DNA from: Acidisphaera sp035272265
Lineage (GTDB): Bacteria > Pseudomonadota > Alphaproteobacteria > Acetobacterales > Acetobacteraceae
NCBI GenBank assembly: GCA_035272265.1
Contig: DATEQV010000497.1
Location: 1 to 9,283, forward strand
Length of the DNA stretch: 9,283 nt
Reading direction: 5' to 3'
In this document: positions 1-6,074 of the stretch, piece after piece
How positions within the stretch are numbered: the stretch's first letter is position 1
Layout of the letters: each line of letters opens with the position of its first letter
Made by a program: the position numbers and the translations under genes
Notes under the pieces: model-generated
Database searches by the model: none
Told to the model about the DNA's origin: nothing
What the model saw: only the letters and a program-made list of their open reading frames with translations

Positions 1-96
1 CGTCAGGACGCGATTTCGCTCCACACTTCCTTCAGACGGTCCCTCGCGGTTCCGCCCTTGTGCTTCACTCGTGCTTCACCTCCATCAGGTTGCACA

Positions 97-111
97 GGGG
101 ACTTTCACCCC
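97..111. repeat. Small hairpin in the putative element end
   Basis: GGGG at 97-100 and CCCC at 108-111 form a 4-bp stem around the loop ACTTTCA. It sits 5 bases before the second hairpin. It may be part of a structured element terminus; no function can be read directly. Confidence 0.35.
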
Positions 112-116
112 CAGGC

Positions 117-134
117 TGCTGGACATGCCCAGCA
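117..134. repeat. 6-bp stem hairpin at the putative element end
   Basis: TGCTGG (117-122) pairs perfectly with CCAGCA (129-134) across a 6-base loop. Kinase-like coding sequence begins only a few bases downstream, so the hairpin marks the likely element boundary. Confidence 0.45.
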
Positions 135-138
135 CACA

Positions 139-420
139 GCCAACCTCGCGCGGCTGTTCGCCGATTTCGCGCAGGCGGAATCCTCGACGTCGCACCGGTT
201 CGGCGGCACCGGGCTGGGCCTCGCGGTCAGCCGCACCCTGTGCCGCATGCTGGGCGGCGACATCTCCGCGGAGAGCGAATACGGCAAGGGCTCCTGCTTC
301 CGGGTGACGCTGCCGGCGCAACTCGAAGTCCGATCTCCGCCGCAGCCCGAGCCGCACACGGGGGCCGCGCCGAATCAGGCGGCCGTGCACGAAACCGCGA
401 TGGCGGAGGCCGCGATATGA
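139..420 (+). pseudogene. Truncated sensor histidine kinase, C-terminal HATPase fragment
   Basis: The translated sequence starts within the ATPase domain at the F-box (NLARLFADFAQAESS). It continues through the G2 box (GGTGLGLAVSR) and the final conserved strand (GDISAESEYGKGSCFRVTLP), then a 30-40 residue proline/alanine-rich tail to TGA at 418-420. The sensor region, HisKA dimerisation/phosphoacceptor helix, N box and G1 box are all absent, so this fragment cannot act as a kinase. Full-length relatives autophosphorylate a histidine and pass the phosphate to a receiver domain. The stop overlaps the start of the downstream response regulator (ATGA), so the two were probably a translationally coupled cognate pair. 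The frame stays open to the window's left edge, through sequence unlike a kinase, so a fused reading frame starting at about 58 or earlier is possible but is probably an accident. Upstream sequence would show whether the missing part lies beyond an inserted element. Confidence 0.75.
405..409 (+). promoter_or_regulatory. Ribosome binding site for the response regulator
   Basis: GGAGG lies 7 bases before the ATG at 417, inside the end of the kinase fragment. It supports 417 as the start, rather than the in-frame ATG at 480 or the GTG at 569 after the frameshift, neither of which has a comparable site. Confidence 0.65.
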
Positions 421-2764
421 GCATGACCCTGGCGTCCGCAGCTCCGGCCGCCGCCGATCGCCTGCTCGACGACGCCGCGATGACCGTCCATCTCGTCGAC
501 GACAATCCCGTCAACCTCGACCTGGTCGAGACGGTCGTCCGCAAGGTCAGCCCCCGCAGCTCAAGCCGGTGCGCTTCCTCAACGCGGATGCGGCGCTGCA
601 GGCCTGTCGCGACCAGATGCCGGACGCGATCGCGGTGGACTACATGATGCCGGGACTGAACGGCCTGGATTTCGTGCGCCAGTTCCGCCAGCTGCCGCAG
701 GCCGATGCGGTTCCGATCATCATGATCACCGCAACGATGGAGCGGCAGATCAAGCGCGAGGCGCTCGATCTGGGTGTGGCCGACTTCCTGACCAAGCCGA
801 TCGACCCGTTCGAGACACGGGCGCGCCTGAAGAACGCGCTGGCGCTCCGCCGGTCCTACCTCGAGCAGCGCGATCGCGGGCGCTGGCTAGCGGAGGAGGT
901 CCGCAAGGCGACCGACGCGGTGCGCGAGCACGAGCGCGGCCAGCAGTTGGCGCTGCGCATCTCGGACGCGGCCAGCCGCAGCAACTCGGTCAACAAGGCG
1001 TTCGAATACGCCCTCGGCGAGCTGTGCAGCTACATGGGCTGGCAGGAAGGCGCCGCGGCGTTCATCGAGAACGGGTCGCTGCAAGCGCCGTCGGTCTTCT
1101 ACGGGAACGGCGCCGTCGGCGCGAACATGGCCAATCCCGCGGCCGTGCTGGACGGCGTGGCACTGGCGCGGGAGGCTTTCAGGAGCGGGACGGCGCAGTG
1201 GGCGCATGGCCCAGTGTGGCGTTGCGCGTTCCCCGTCGCGCTCGCCACCGACGTCGTCGCGGTGCTGCAGTTCGCCTCCGCCGCCCCGGTGGTGATCGAC
1301 GAGTCGCATCGCAACATCATCGCCCAGGCCGGCATGCAGCTGAGCCGGGTCATGGAGCGGGCGCGCAACGAGGCGCAGCTCGTCTACAACGCGACCCACG
1401 ACTCGCTGACGTCCCTGCCCAACCGCGTGCTGTTCGCGGACCGCCTGCAGCAGGCCATCGCGGTCGCACAGCGCGATCCCACTGTCGGCTTCGCCGTGCT
1501 GATCATCGACCTCGACCGCTTCAAGGTCGTCAACGACAGCCTGGGCCACCTGGCAGGCGACGATCTGCTCGTGAAGGTCGCGGCACGTCTGCGTCACGGC
1601 CTCCGGGGCAGCGACACCGTGTCGTCCTGCACCGCATCGGGCGAGGGTGACACCACGCTCGCACGCGTCGGCGGCGACGAGTTCACCATCCTGCTGCGCG
1701 GCATGAGCGGGCCGGCCGATGCGATGCGCGTGGCCGATCGGATCCAGCGCGCCCTGCAGGCGCCATTCACCATCGCCGGCCAGCAGGTCTACACCGCCGC
1801 GAGCATCGGAATCGCGCTCAGCTCGACCGGCTACGACTCGAGCGAGGCCGTTTTGCGGGACGCCGATCTGGCGCTGTATCGCGCCAAGGCCCTCGGCAAG
1901 AACCGCAGCGAGGTGTTCAACCTCGCGATGCACGAAGCCGCGATGGCGCGGCTGACGCTGGAGGCGGAGTTGCGGCGCGCGTTGCAGTGCGGCGAGTTCC
2001 AGCTTCTGTATCAGCCGATCGTCTCGCTGGCCTCGCGCCGCATCGTGGGTGCGGAGGCGTTGGTCCGCTGGCGGCGGAACTCCGGCGAGCTGATGAGCCC
2101 GGGACGGTTCCTGCAGGTTGCCGAGGAGACCGGGCTGATCGTGCCTCTCGGCGAGTGGATCATGCGCGAGGCCTGCCAGACGCTGTGCGTCTGGAACGGC
2201 GCGCTGCAGGACCGTCCGAACCTGAACATCAGCGTGAACGTGTCGCCGCGGCAGTTCCACCATCCGGGCTTCGTCGATCAGGTCGCGCGCGTGCTGCAGG
2301 AGACCGGCGTCGAGCCGCGCCGCGTGCAGCTGGAGATCACCGAGAGCACGACGATGGGCGACGGCCAGCAGTCGGAGGCGCTGCCGTCGGAGCTGAAAGC
2401 GCTCGGCGTGCAGCTCAGCGTCGACGATTTCGGCACCGGCTTTTCCTCGCTCAGCTACCTGCATCGGTTCCCGCTGAACGTGCTCAAGATCGACCGCTCG
2501 TTCGTCAGCGGCGTCGTCGAGAGCGCCGAGAGCCGCGGCATCATCAGCTCGATCATCGATCTTGCCCGGAACCTCGGCCTGGAAGTCGTCGCCGAGGGCG
2601 CGGAGGATCTGGCCCAGGTCGCCGAGCTTCGCCGGCTCGGGTGCGACCTCGTGCAAGGGTTCTTTTTCTACAGGCCGCTCGATTCGTCGGCCGTGCGTCA
2701 GCTCCTGCTCGAAGGAGGGACGCACGAAGCGCTGCGGTGCGAACGGACCGAGCCGGTCGCCTGA
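417..2764 (+). CDS. Frameshifted response regulator: receiver-GAF-GGDEF-EAL c-di-GMP turnover protein
   Basis: This is a hybrid c-di-GMP enzyme, cytoplasmic as no membrane segments are seen. The first 45 codons (417-551) give the receiver start with acidic-pocket residues D28-D29 (HLVDDNPVN). The reading frame then changes in the CCCCC run at 551-555. From about 554 the second frame continues the same receiver domain: phosphoacceptor Asp in AIAVDYMMPG, Thr in IMITAT, Lys in LTKPID. With one extra C the protein would be about 782 residues. After the receiver come a charged helical linker, a GAF-like domain (about residues 180-315 of the restored protein), a GGDEF domain with intact GGDEF, and an EAL domain. 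The EAL domain has EALVRW, ISVNVSPRQF, LEITES, DDFGTGFSSLSYL, LKIDRSF, VVAEGAE and a QG motif, so phosphodiesterase activity is likely. A 13-residue insert separates the RGSD inhibitory site from GGDEF. The upstream kinase is truncated. The frameshift may be a real mutation or a homopolymer sequencing error; the uninterrupted part alone is 569-2764 (731 codons). Confidence 0.9.
551..555 (+). other. Frameshift site in a C5 homopolymer
   Basis: Receiver-domain homology moves from the frame of the ATG at 417 to the next frame at this CCCCC run. One missing base explains it: adding a C gives ...VRKVSPPQLKPVRFLNADAAL..., a smooth receiver-domain sequence. Programmed -1 slippage is possible because a CCC-decoding tRNA can re-pair one base back. 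However, the site is not a canonical X XXY YYZ heptamer, and I saw no clear downstream structure. Mutation or sequencing error is more likely. Confidence 0.8.
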
Positions 2765-2813
2765 CGCCTGTTCAGGCCGACGGTCCGCGCGCGTCGTCGC
2801 GCATGACGCTTGT

Positions 2814-2832
2814 CGTCGTGCACGTCACGACG
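2814..2832. terminator. Hairpin between convergent genes, possible bidirectional terminator
   Basis: CGTCGTG (2814-2820) and CACGACG (2826-2832) form a perfect 7-bp stem with the 5-base loop CACGT. It lies 50 bases after the EAL protein's stop and overlaps the stop codon of the convergent YciI-like gene. A weaker GCGCG/CGCGC stem with a 6-base loop lies at 2787-2802. Neither is followed by a T-run on either strand, so intrinsic termination is uncertain. The rest of 2765-2824 shows nothing else. Confidence 0.35.
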
Positions 2833-3130
2833 GCGGCAGGAAGCATTTGCCGTCGACGAACGCCTTGCGCCAGCGCGTGATGTGAACGCGCTCGAACAGG
2901 TCCGCCTTCGAGAACGGGTCCTGCGCGATGAAGCTCTCCGCTTCGCCGCGGGAGTCCGTGTCGATGATGTACAATCCGCCGCCGCGATCGCTGCCGTCGT
3001 CGTTCAGCTTCGCCCCGCAGGCCAGCAGCGTGTGGGCGTGCTGGCGGAGGTAGTCGATATGCACCTGGCGATTTGCCTGCCGGACCGACTGGTGGCCGGG
3101 CTTGTCCCAGGTCTCGATGATGTAGGGCAT
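2825..3130 (-). CDS. YciI-like family protein
   Basis: A 101-residue single-domain protein of the YciI-like alpha/beta (dimeric ferredoxin-like) fold, of usual length for the family. Features seen are the N-terminal strand MPYIIETWDKPG, a conserved helix with His24 (RQVHIDYLRQHAHTLL), a glycine-rich turn before GLYIIDTDSRGEAESF, the family hallmark DPF at residues 71-73 (AQDPFSKADLFERV), and a C-terminal tail ending FLPPS. YciI-like proteins are small cytoplasmic proteins, some proposed to be enzymes acting through a His/Asp pair; the substrate here is unknown. The start at 3130 is chosen because AAGGAG lies 6 bases upstream (3137-3142). An alternative ATG at 3145 overlaps the stop of the upstream SDR gene as ATGA and would add five residues. 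The 11-base gap to the SDR gene makes cotranscription likely. Confidence 0.85.
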   Translation of the reverse strand: MPYIIETWDKPGHQSVRQANRQVHIDYLRQHAHTLLACGAKLNDDGSDRGGGLYIIDTDSRGEAESFIAQDPFSKADLFERVHITRWRKAFVDGKCFLPPS

Positions 3131-3141
3131 GTGCGGCTCCT

Positions 3142-4647
3142 TCATGCGAGGGACGTACTGCGCTGCGGCGCGGCACGCACGCGCGGCGCATTCCGTGCGG
3201 GTGACGGCGCGCCGGCGATCCCGGCGAGCGCGGCGTCGATCTCCGGATAGAGGAAACTGAAGCCGCTCGCGAGTGCGGCCTGCGGAATGACACGCTGACC
3301 GCTGAGCAGAAGCTCTTCGGCCATGCCGCCGAGCATCAGGCGGAGCGGCGCGCCCGGGATGGCGAGCTTCGCAGGGCGGCCCAGCGCGCGGCCCAAGGCC
3401 GCCGCGAACGCGGCGTTCGTGACCGGGGCCGGCGCCGTTGCGTTCACCGGTCCGGTCATCGCCGGGTTTGCGATCGCGTGAACGATGAGGCGGGCCAGAT
3501 CGTCGCGATGGATCCAGCTCATCCACTGCCGACCGGCACCGAACGGACCGCCGAGCCCGTACTCGAACGGCGTCAACATGCGCGACAGGACGCCGCCTTC
3601 GGCCGCGAGCACGAGGCCGATGCGCAGGCGGACGACACGAACCCCAAGCGCCTCCGCCGCCATCGCCGCGGTTTCCCAACGCATGCAGACATGGCGCGAG
3701 AAGCAGTCGGTGCCGACAGATGCTTCGTGCAGCACGTCGTCGCCGCGCAGGCCGTACCAGCCGACCGCCGAGCCGCTGACGAGCACAGACGGCGGGGTAT
3801 GGAGGCGCCCGATCAGCGTGACGACTCCTCGCGTGACCTGCAGCCGGGAACGAAGGATCCGGTGTCGCTTGCGCATGGTCCACAGGCCGTCGGCGAGCGG
3901 CTCGCCGGCCAGGTTCACGATCGCGTCGATGCGCGCGTGGTCGGGGATGTGATCGAGCGACGTGATGACGCGAAGTGGCGCGGGCAAGTCGGCCGCTTTC
4001 GCGAATGATCGGGCCAGCACGGTCACCTCATGGCCGGCTCCGGCGAGTGCGGCGACGAGCCGCTTGCCGATGAAGCCGGTGCCGCCGGTGACCAGGACTG
4101 ACTGGCGCCCGGTCAGCGCCGCCGCGAGCGGCGCGGCCTCGGTAGGGACGATGCGGCCGATGCGGCGTGCGGCCGCGAGATCGCGCAGTCCTGACGCAGC
4201 GACGCCGATCGCGGCGGTGCCGAACAACCAGCTCCAGACGCCATGATGGACCAGCCCGAGCGACGTCGGCAGCGCGGCCCAGCGCGCGAGGACCGGGACG
4301 AGCATGGCCAGCACGACGCCGTAGTTCAGCGTCAGCAGCGTGTGCAGAACCCGCTCGCTCGCGGGAAGCCGCCGCGTGCGGTCCTCTTCCACGAAATCCC
4401 ACAGCGTGACGATCAGCTCGGCCAGCATCAGCGCGATGAGGGCGATGGCGGCGGCGCCGTGCGGCTCGGTCCAGCCGAGTACGGCGAACACCACGGCGTA
4501 GGCGAGGCTGCGGACGCCATGGAGCTTGAGCTCACCACGCTGCGAGGGCCGCCACGCCAGACGTTCGGTGAACTCGTGATGGTAGACGGTGTCGAAAGCG
4601 CCCATCGCCACCTGGAGAAGGACGAAAGCCCAGATCACGTCACTCAT
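3142..4647 (-). CDS. TIGR01777-type SDR/epimerase with N-terminal membrane domain
   Basis: A 501-residue two-part protein. Residues 1-160 hold about five hydrophobic segments (roughly 3-22, 44-60, 65-87, 106-125 and 138-158), a membrane anchor of unknown role. Residues 182-475 are an extended-SDR nucleotide epimerase-like domain. It shows TGGTGFIG (187-194) for NAD(P) binding, NLAGEP (245-250), SGSAVGWYG (291-299), a Trp-Glu pair (324-325), LRIGLVL, WMSWIHRDDL (375-384), and a C-terminal DUF1731-type region (ALASGFSFLYPEIDAAL). That order is the TIGR01777/YfcH family pattern. These are usually about 300 residues and soluble, so the membrane domain is an addition. I see no canonical YxxxK pair, which is common in this family. 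The start at 4647 has AGGAG 8 bases upstream and overlaps the stop of the DUF4166 gene (ATGA), indicating translational coupling. The substrate is unknown; membrane location with DUF4166 suggests a membrane or lipid-like substrate, as inference only. Confidence 0.88.
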   Translation of the reverse strand: MSDVIWAFVLLQVAMGAFDTVYHHEFTERLAWRPSQRGELKLHGVRSLAYAVVFAVLGWTEPHGAAAIALIALMLAELIVTLWDFVEEDRTRRLPASERVLHTLLTLNYGVVLAMLVPVLARWAALPTSLGLVHHGVWSWLFGTAAIGVAASGLRDLAAARRIGRIVPTEAAPLAAALTGRQSVLVTGGTGFIGKRLVAALAGAGHEVTVLARSFAKAADLPAPLRVITSLDHIPDHARIDAIVNLAGEPLADGLWTMRKRHRILRSRLQVTRGVVTLIGRLHTPPSVLVSGSAVGWYGLRGDDVLHEASVGTDCFSRHVCMRWETAAMAAEALGVRVVRLRIGLVLAAEGGVLSRMLTPFEYGLGGPFGAGRQWMSWIHRDDLARLIVHAIANPAMTGPVNATAPAPVTNAAFAAALGRALGRPAKLAIPGAPLRLMLGGMAEELLLSGQRVIPQAALASGFSFLYPEIDAALAGIAGAPSPARNAPRVRAAPQRSTSLA

Positions 4648-5345
4648 TGGAGAGTCTCCTCGGGATCGCGGGGCAGACGTTCGTGGAACAGTCCGGTCTG
4701 GTAGATGAGCTCGCCGAACCGCCGGTGTTGAAGCTTCAGGACGAAGGCGAACCAACCGTCAGCCCGGTCAACGTGGCTGATCGTCAGGGCGCCCGGCTCC
4801 AGCCATCGCGGCAAGCGCAACCGGACCGGGCCGAGCGCCAGGAAATAGTGGTCGCTGTGGAAGTGCAGCGCGCGCGCATCGACGCTCACCGTCAGCGCGA
4901 TGCCGAAGCCCCATCCGAGATATCCCTCGATGCCCGTCGGCCCATCGAAGCGCTTGCTGCTGTGGATGACCTGCGGGAACCCGCTCCTGCGCCCGTACAT
5001 GCGGGTCCAGAACTGGCCGCCTGTCGCACCGTCCTCGGTGACGGTGACGACGGCTGCGGTTCCGATCTCCTCGTGCAACGGGAGCGGCGCGCCGATGACG
5101 CGGCAGAGCCCGGCGAGCAGCTTGCCGAGGCGCGTCTTGCGGCTCTCCACGATGATCCCCGCGTAGGTCACGGAACCGCCGGCATCGAGACGCCTGCTGA
5201 ACCGCGCGCGGACCGGCGGCGGCAGGCGCGACCACGCCTCGGCGCCGAGCAACGCGCGGAAGCGAAGATCGTGAAGGACGCGGCCGGTTGGGTTCGGCGC
5301 CGGCGGATCGTCTCGAGCCTCGAGCGGGAGCGCTGACTGGGCCAC
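4644..5345 (-). CDS. DUF4166 domain-containing protein
   Basis: A 233-residue protein from a GTG start. It has the DUF4166 pattern: an N-terminal LLGAEAWSRLPPPVRARF segment (residues 32-49); a central GGQFWTRMYGRRSGFPQVIHSS block (about 109-130); then GIEGYLGWGFGIALTVSV, a beta-strand block HFHSDHYFLALGPVRLRLPRWLEPG, and a closing block DGWFAFVLKLQHRRFGELIYQTG (about 196-218). No signal peptide or membrane helix is evident. The biochemical function of DUF4166 is unknown to me; the domain tends to occur with SDR-type oxidoreductases, as here. There is no in-frame ATG. GGAGG upstream fits either a TTG at 5348 (8-base spacing) or the GTG at 5345 (11-base spacing), so the start is uncertain by one codon. 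The stop overlaps the SDR start (ATGA). The 65-70 bases upstream contain a perfect inverted repeat shared with the regulator's promoter, so this gene is probably controlled by that regulator. Confidence 0.82.
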   Translation of the reverse strand: MAQSALPLEARDDPPAPNPTGRVLHDLRFRALLGAEAWSRLPPPVRARFSRRLDAGGSVTYAGIIVESRKTRLGKLLAGLCRVIGAPLPLHEEIGTAAVVTVTEDGATGGQFWTRMYGRRSGFPQVIHSSKRFDGPTGIEGYLGWGFGIALTVSVDARALHFHSDHYFLALGPVRLRLPRWLEPGALTISHVDRADGWFAFVLKLQHRRFGELIYQTGLFHERLPRDPEETLQ

Positions 5346-5380
5346 CAACTTCGGTCCCTCCGTGCCGTCCTGATTGACAT

Positions 5381-5396
5381 TTCTGTAGCAACAGAA
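5381..5396. promoter_or_regulatory. Candidate operator upstream of the DUF4166 gene
   Basis: TTCTGT-AGCA-ACAGAA is a perfect 6-4-6 inverted repeat. It lies between the regulator stop (5414) and the DUF4166 start (5345). The same half-sites with the same 4-base spacer occur at the regulator's own start (5987-6002). A shared operator of this form fits a dimeric winged-helix repressor encoded next door. I could not recognise a convincing -35/-10 pair around it. Confidence 0.7.
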
Positions 5397-5413
5397 TGAA
5401 ATGGCGAAAAAAA

Positions 5414-5995
5414 TTACTCCGCAGCTTGTCTGTCGTTCTTGCCGCGAGCGAGACCCGCGAGCTTGACCACGCGGGTGCCGAGCTTGATCAGGGCCATCAG
5501 CGTGCTCGGCGGAACGGTCAGCATCTGCCCGAACCAGGCGTCCAGCGTGGTCAGGAAAGACTGCATCTCGTTCAGGCGCGCACGCGCGACCTTGCTGACG
5601 GCGGGATCGCCGTGCGCCGCCTCGACGGCCTTGCGGATGGCCGCGACGGCAGGATCGACCTCGCGCTCCTTCCGCCCCTGCGCGATGCGGGTGAGGATCT
5701 GCCAGAGGTCCGCCTCGGCTTCGTAATGGTCCCGCCGGTCGCCGAGCAGCGGCACGCGGCGCACCAGCTTCCAGCCGATCAGTTCGCGCAGGCTGTTGGA
5801 GACGTTCGAGCGGGCGAGCCCGAGCTGCTCGGCGATGTCTTCGGCGGTCATCGGCCGATCGGCGAGATAGAGCAGCGCCTGGATTTGCGCGACCGAACGG
5901 TTGACGCCCCATTGGCCGCCCAGGTCGCCCCAGCGGAGCACGAACTCCTGGACGGCCGCGGGAAGCTGCCTGGGTCCGGCTGGCGTTTCTGTCAT
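5414..5995 (-). CDS. GbsR/MarR-type winged-helix transcriptional regulator
   Basis: A 193-residue DNA-binding regulator. A winged helix-turn-helix covers about residues 35-95: helix SVAQIQALLYLADRPM, then MTAEDIAEQLGL, recognition helix ARSNVSNSLRELIGW (61-75), and a wing with VPLLGDRRDHYEAE. This matches the GbsR branch of the MarR superfamily. The remaining ~100 residues are helical (DPAVAAIRKAV..., LNEMQSFLTTLDAWFGQML) and probably form the dimerisation or effector region; the ligand is unknown. The ATG at 5993-5995 sits in the centre of the perfect 18-bp palindrome 5986-6003, and there is no Shine-Dalgarno sequence. A promoter with good spacing would start transcription at or next to the A of ATG, so a leaderless message with autorepression is likely. 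It is upstream of and codirectional with the DUF4166-SDR-YciI genes and probably controls them. Confidence 0.88.
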   Translation of the reverse strand: MTETPAGPRQLPAAVQEFVLRWGDLGGQWGVNRSVAQIQALLYLADRPMTAEDIAEQLGLARSNVSNSLRELIGWKLVRRVPLLGDRRDHYEAEADLWQILTRIAQGRKEREVDPAVAAIRKAVEAAHGDPAVSKVARARLNEMQSFLTTLDAWFGQMLTVPPSTLMALIKLGTRVVKLAGLARGKNDRQAAE

Positions 5996-6003
5996 GACAG
6001 AAA
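5986..6003. promoter_or_regulatory. Candidate autoregulatory operator at the regulator start
   Basis: TTTCTGTCATGACAGAAA is a perfect 18-bp palindrome. It overlaps the end of the predicted -10 element, the predicted transcription start and the start codon. Its core TTCTGT-N4-ACAGAA repeats at 5381-5396. A further copy of the half-site ATGACAG lies at 6007-6013, 13 bases from the copy at 5994-6000. Binding here would block the promoter directly. Confidence 0.75.
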
Positions 6004-6030
6004 TTTATGACAGCTCGGCAGGCCGGTCAA
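6002..6030 (-). promoter_or_regulatory. Sigma70-type promoter of the regulator gene
   Basis: On the minus strand, TTGACC (6030-6025, five of six matches to TTGACA) is followed by a 17-base spacer and TAAATT (6007-6002, four of six matches to TATAAT). Six bases separate the -10 from the ATG at 5995, so the start site should fall on or next to the start codon. The -10 overlaps the operator palindrome. A short inverted repeat, CGGTC-AA-GACCG at 6024-6035, covers the -35. Confidence 0.6.
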
Positions 6031-6040
6031 GACCGCGTCC

Positions 6041-6054
6041 GCGCGCTGGCGCGC
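6041..6054 (-). terminator. Weak GC hairpin after the MFS gene
   Basis: GCGCGC (6041-6046) and GCGCGC (6049-6054) can form a 5-bp stem with a 4-base loop, about 20 bases past the MFS stop and just upstream of the regulator promoter. There is no T-run, so it would be at most a weak or factor-dependent terminator. Confidence 0.25.
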
Positions 6055-6074
6055 AGTCTGCCTCGTCTGCCGGG

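Larger units (their letters stand above)
1..138. mobile_element. Probable terminal remnant of a mobile element (non-coding)
   Basis: This stretch does not resemble the histidine kinase that starts abruptly after it, although no stop interrupts that frame. It contains two adjacent hairpins: GGGG-ACTTTCA-CCCC at 97-111, and TGCTGG-acatgc-CCAGCA at 117-134, followed by a CACA tail. Short GC hairpins ending next to an abrupt homology break are what the non-coding end of an insertion sequence or similar element looks like. I have the impression of having seen similar sequence beside transposase genes, but I cannot name a family. No transposase is in the window; it would lie to the left. The exact boundary (about 130-145) is inferred from where kinase similarity begins. 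It could instead be a rearrangement junction not caused by a mobile element. Confidence 0.4.

Noticed and set aside
546..560. Programmed -1 frameshift signal at the C5 run
   Set aside because: Not a canonical slippery heptamer, with no convincing downstream pseudoknot or upstream Shine-Dalgarno stimulator seen. Mutation or a base-call error explains it more simply.
1024..1650. Plus-strand 208-codon frame inside the response regulator gene
   Set aside because: Arg-rich translation without motifs, overlapping the conserved GAF-GGDEF coding frame.
887..2725. 612-codon minus-strand open frame opposite the GGDEF-EAL gene
   Set aside because: Low-complexity Arg/Ala/Gln/His-rich translation with no domain, and the plus strand carries clear GGDEF and EAL motifs. 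It is a shadow of GC-biased third positions.
5168..5380. Minus-strand ATG frame starting at 5380, just upstream of DUF4166
   Set aside because: It reads across the DUF4166 gene in another frame and has no motif; the DUF4166 frame with a GTG/TTG start carries the conserved blocks.
5370..5440. Sigma70 promoter for the DUF4166 gene over the second operator
   Set aside because: The best candidate hexamers match the consensus at only about half the positions, so I did not annotate a promoter despite the convincing operator.
5396..6010. Plus-strand 204-codon frame opposite the regulator gene
   Set aside because: The minus-strand frame has a clear winged helix and a promoter; the plus frame shows no family features.
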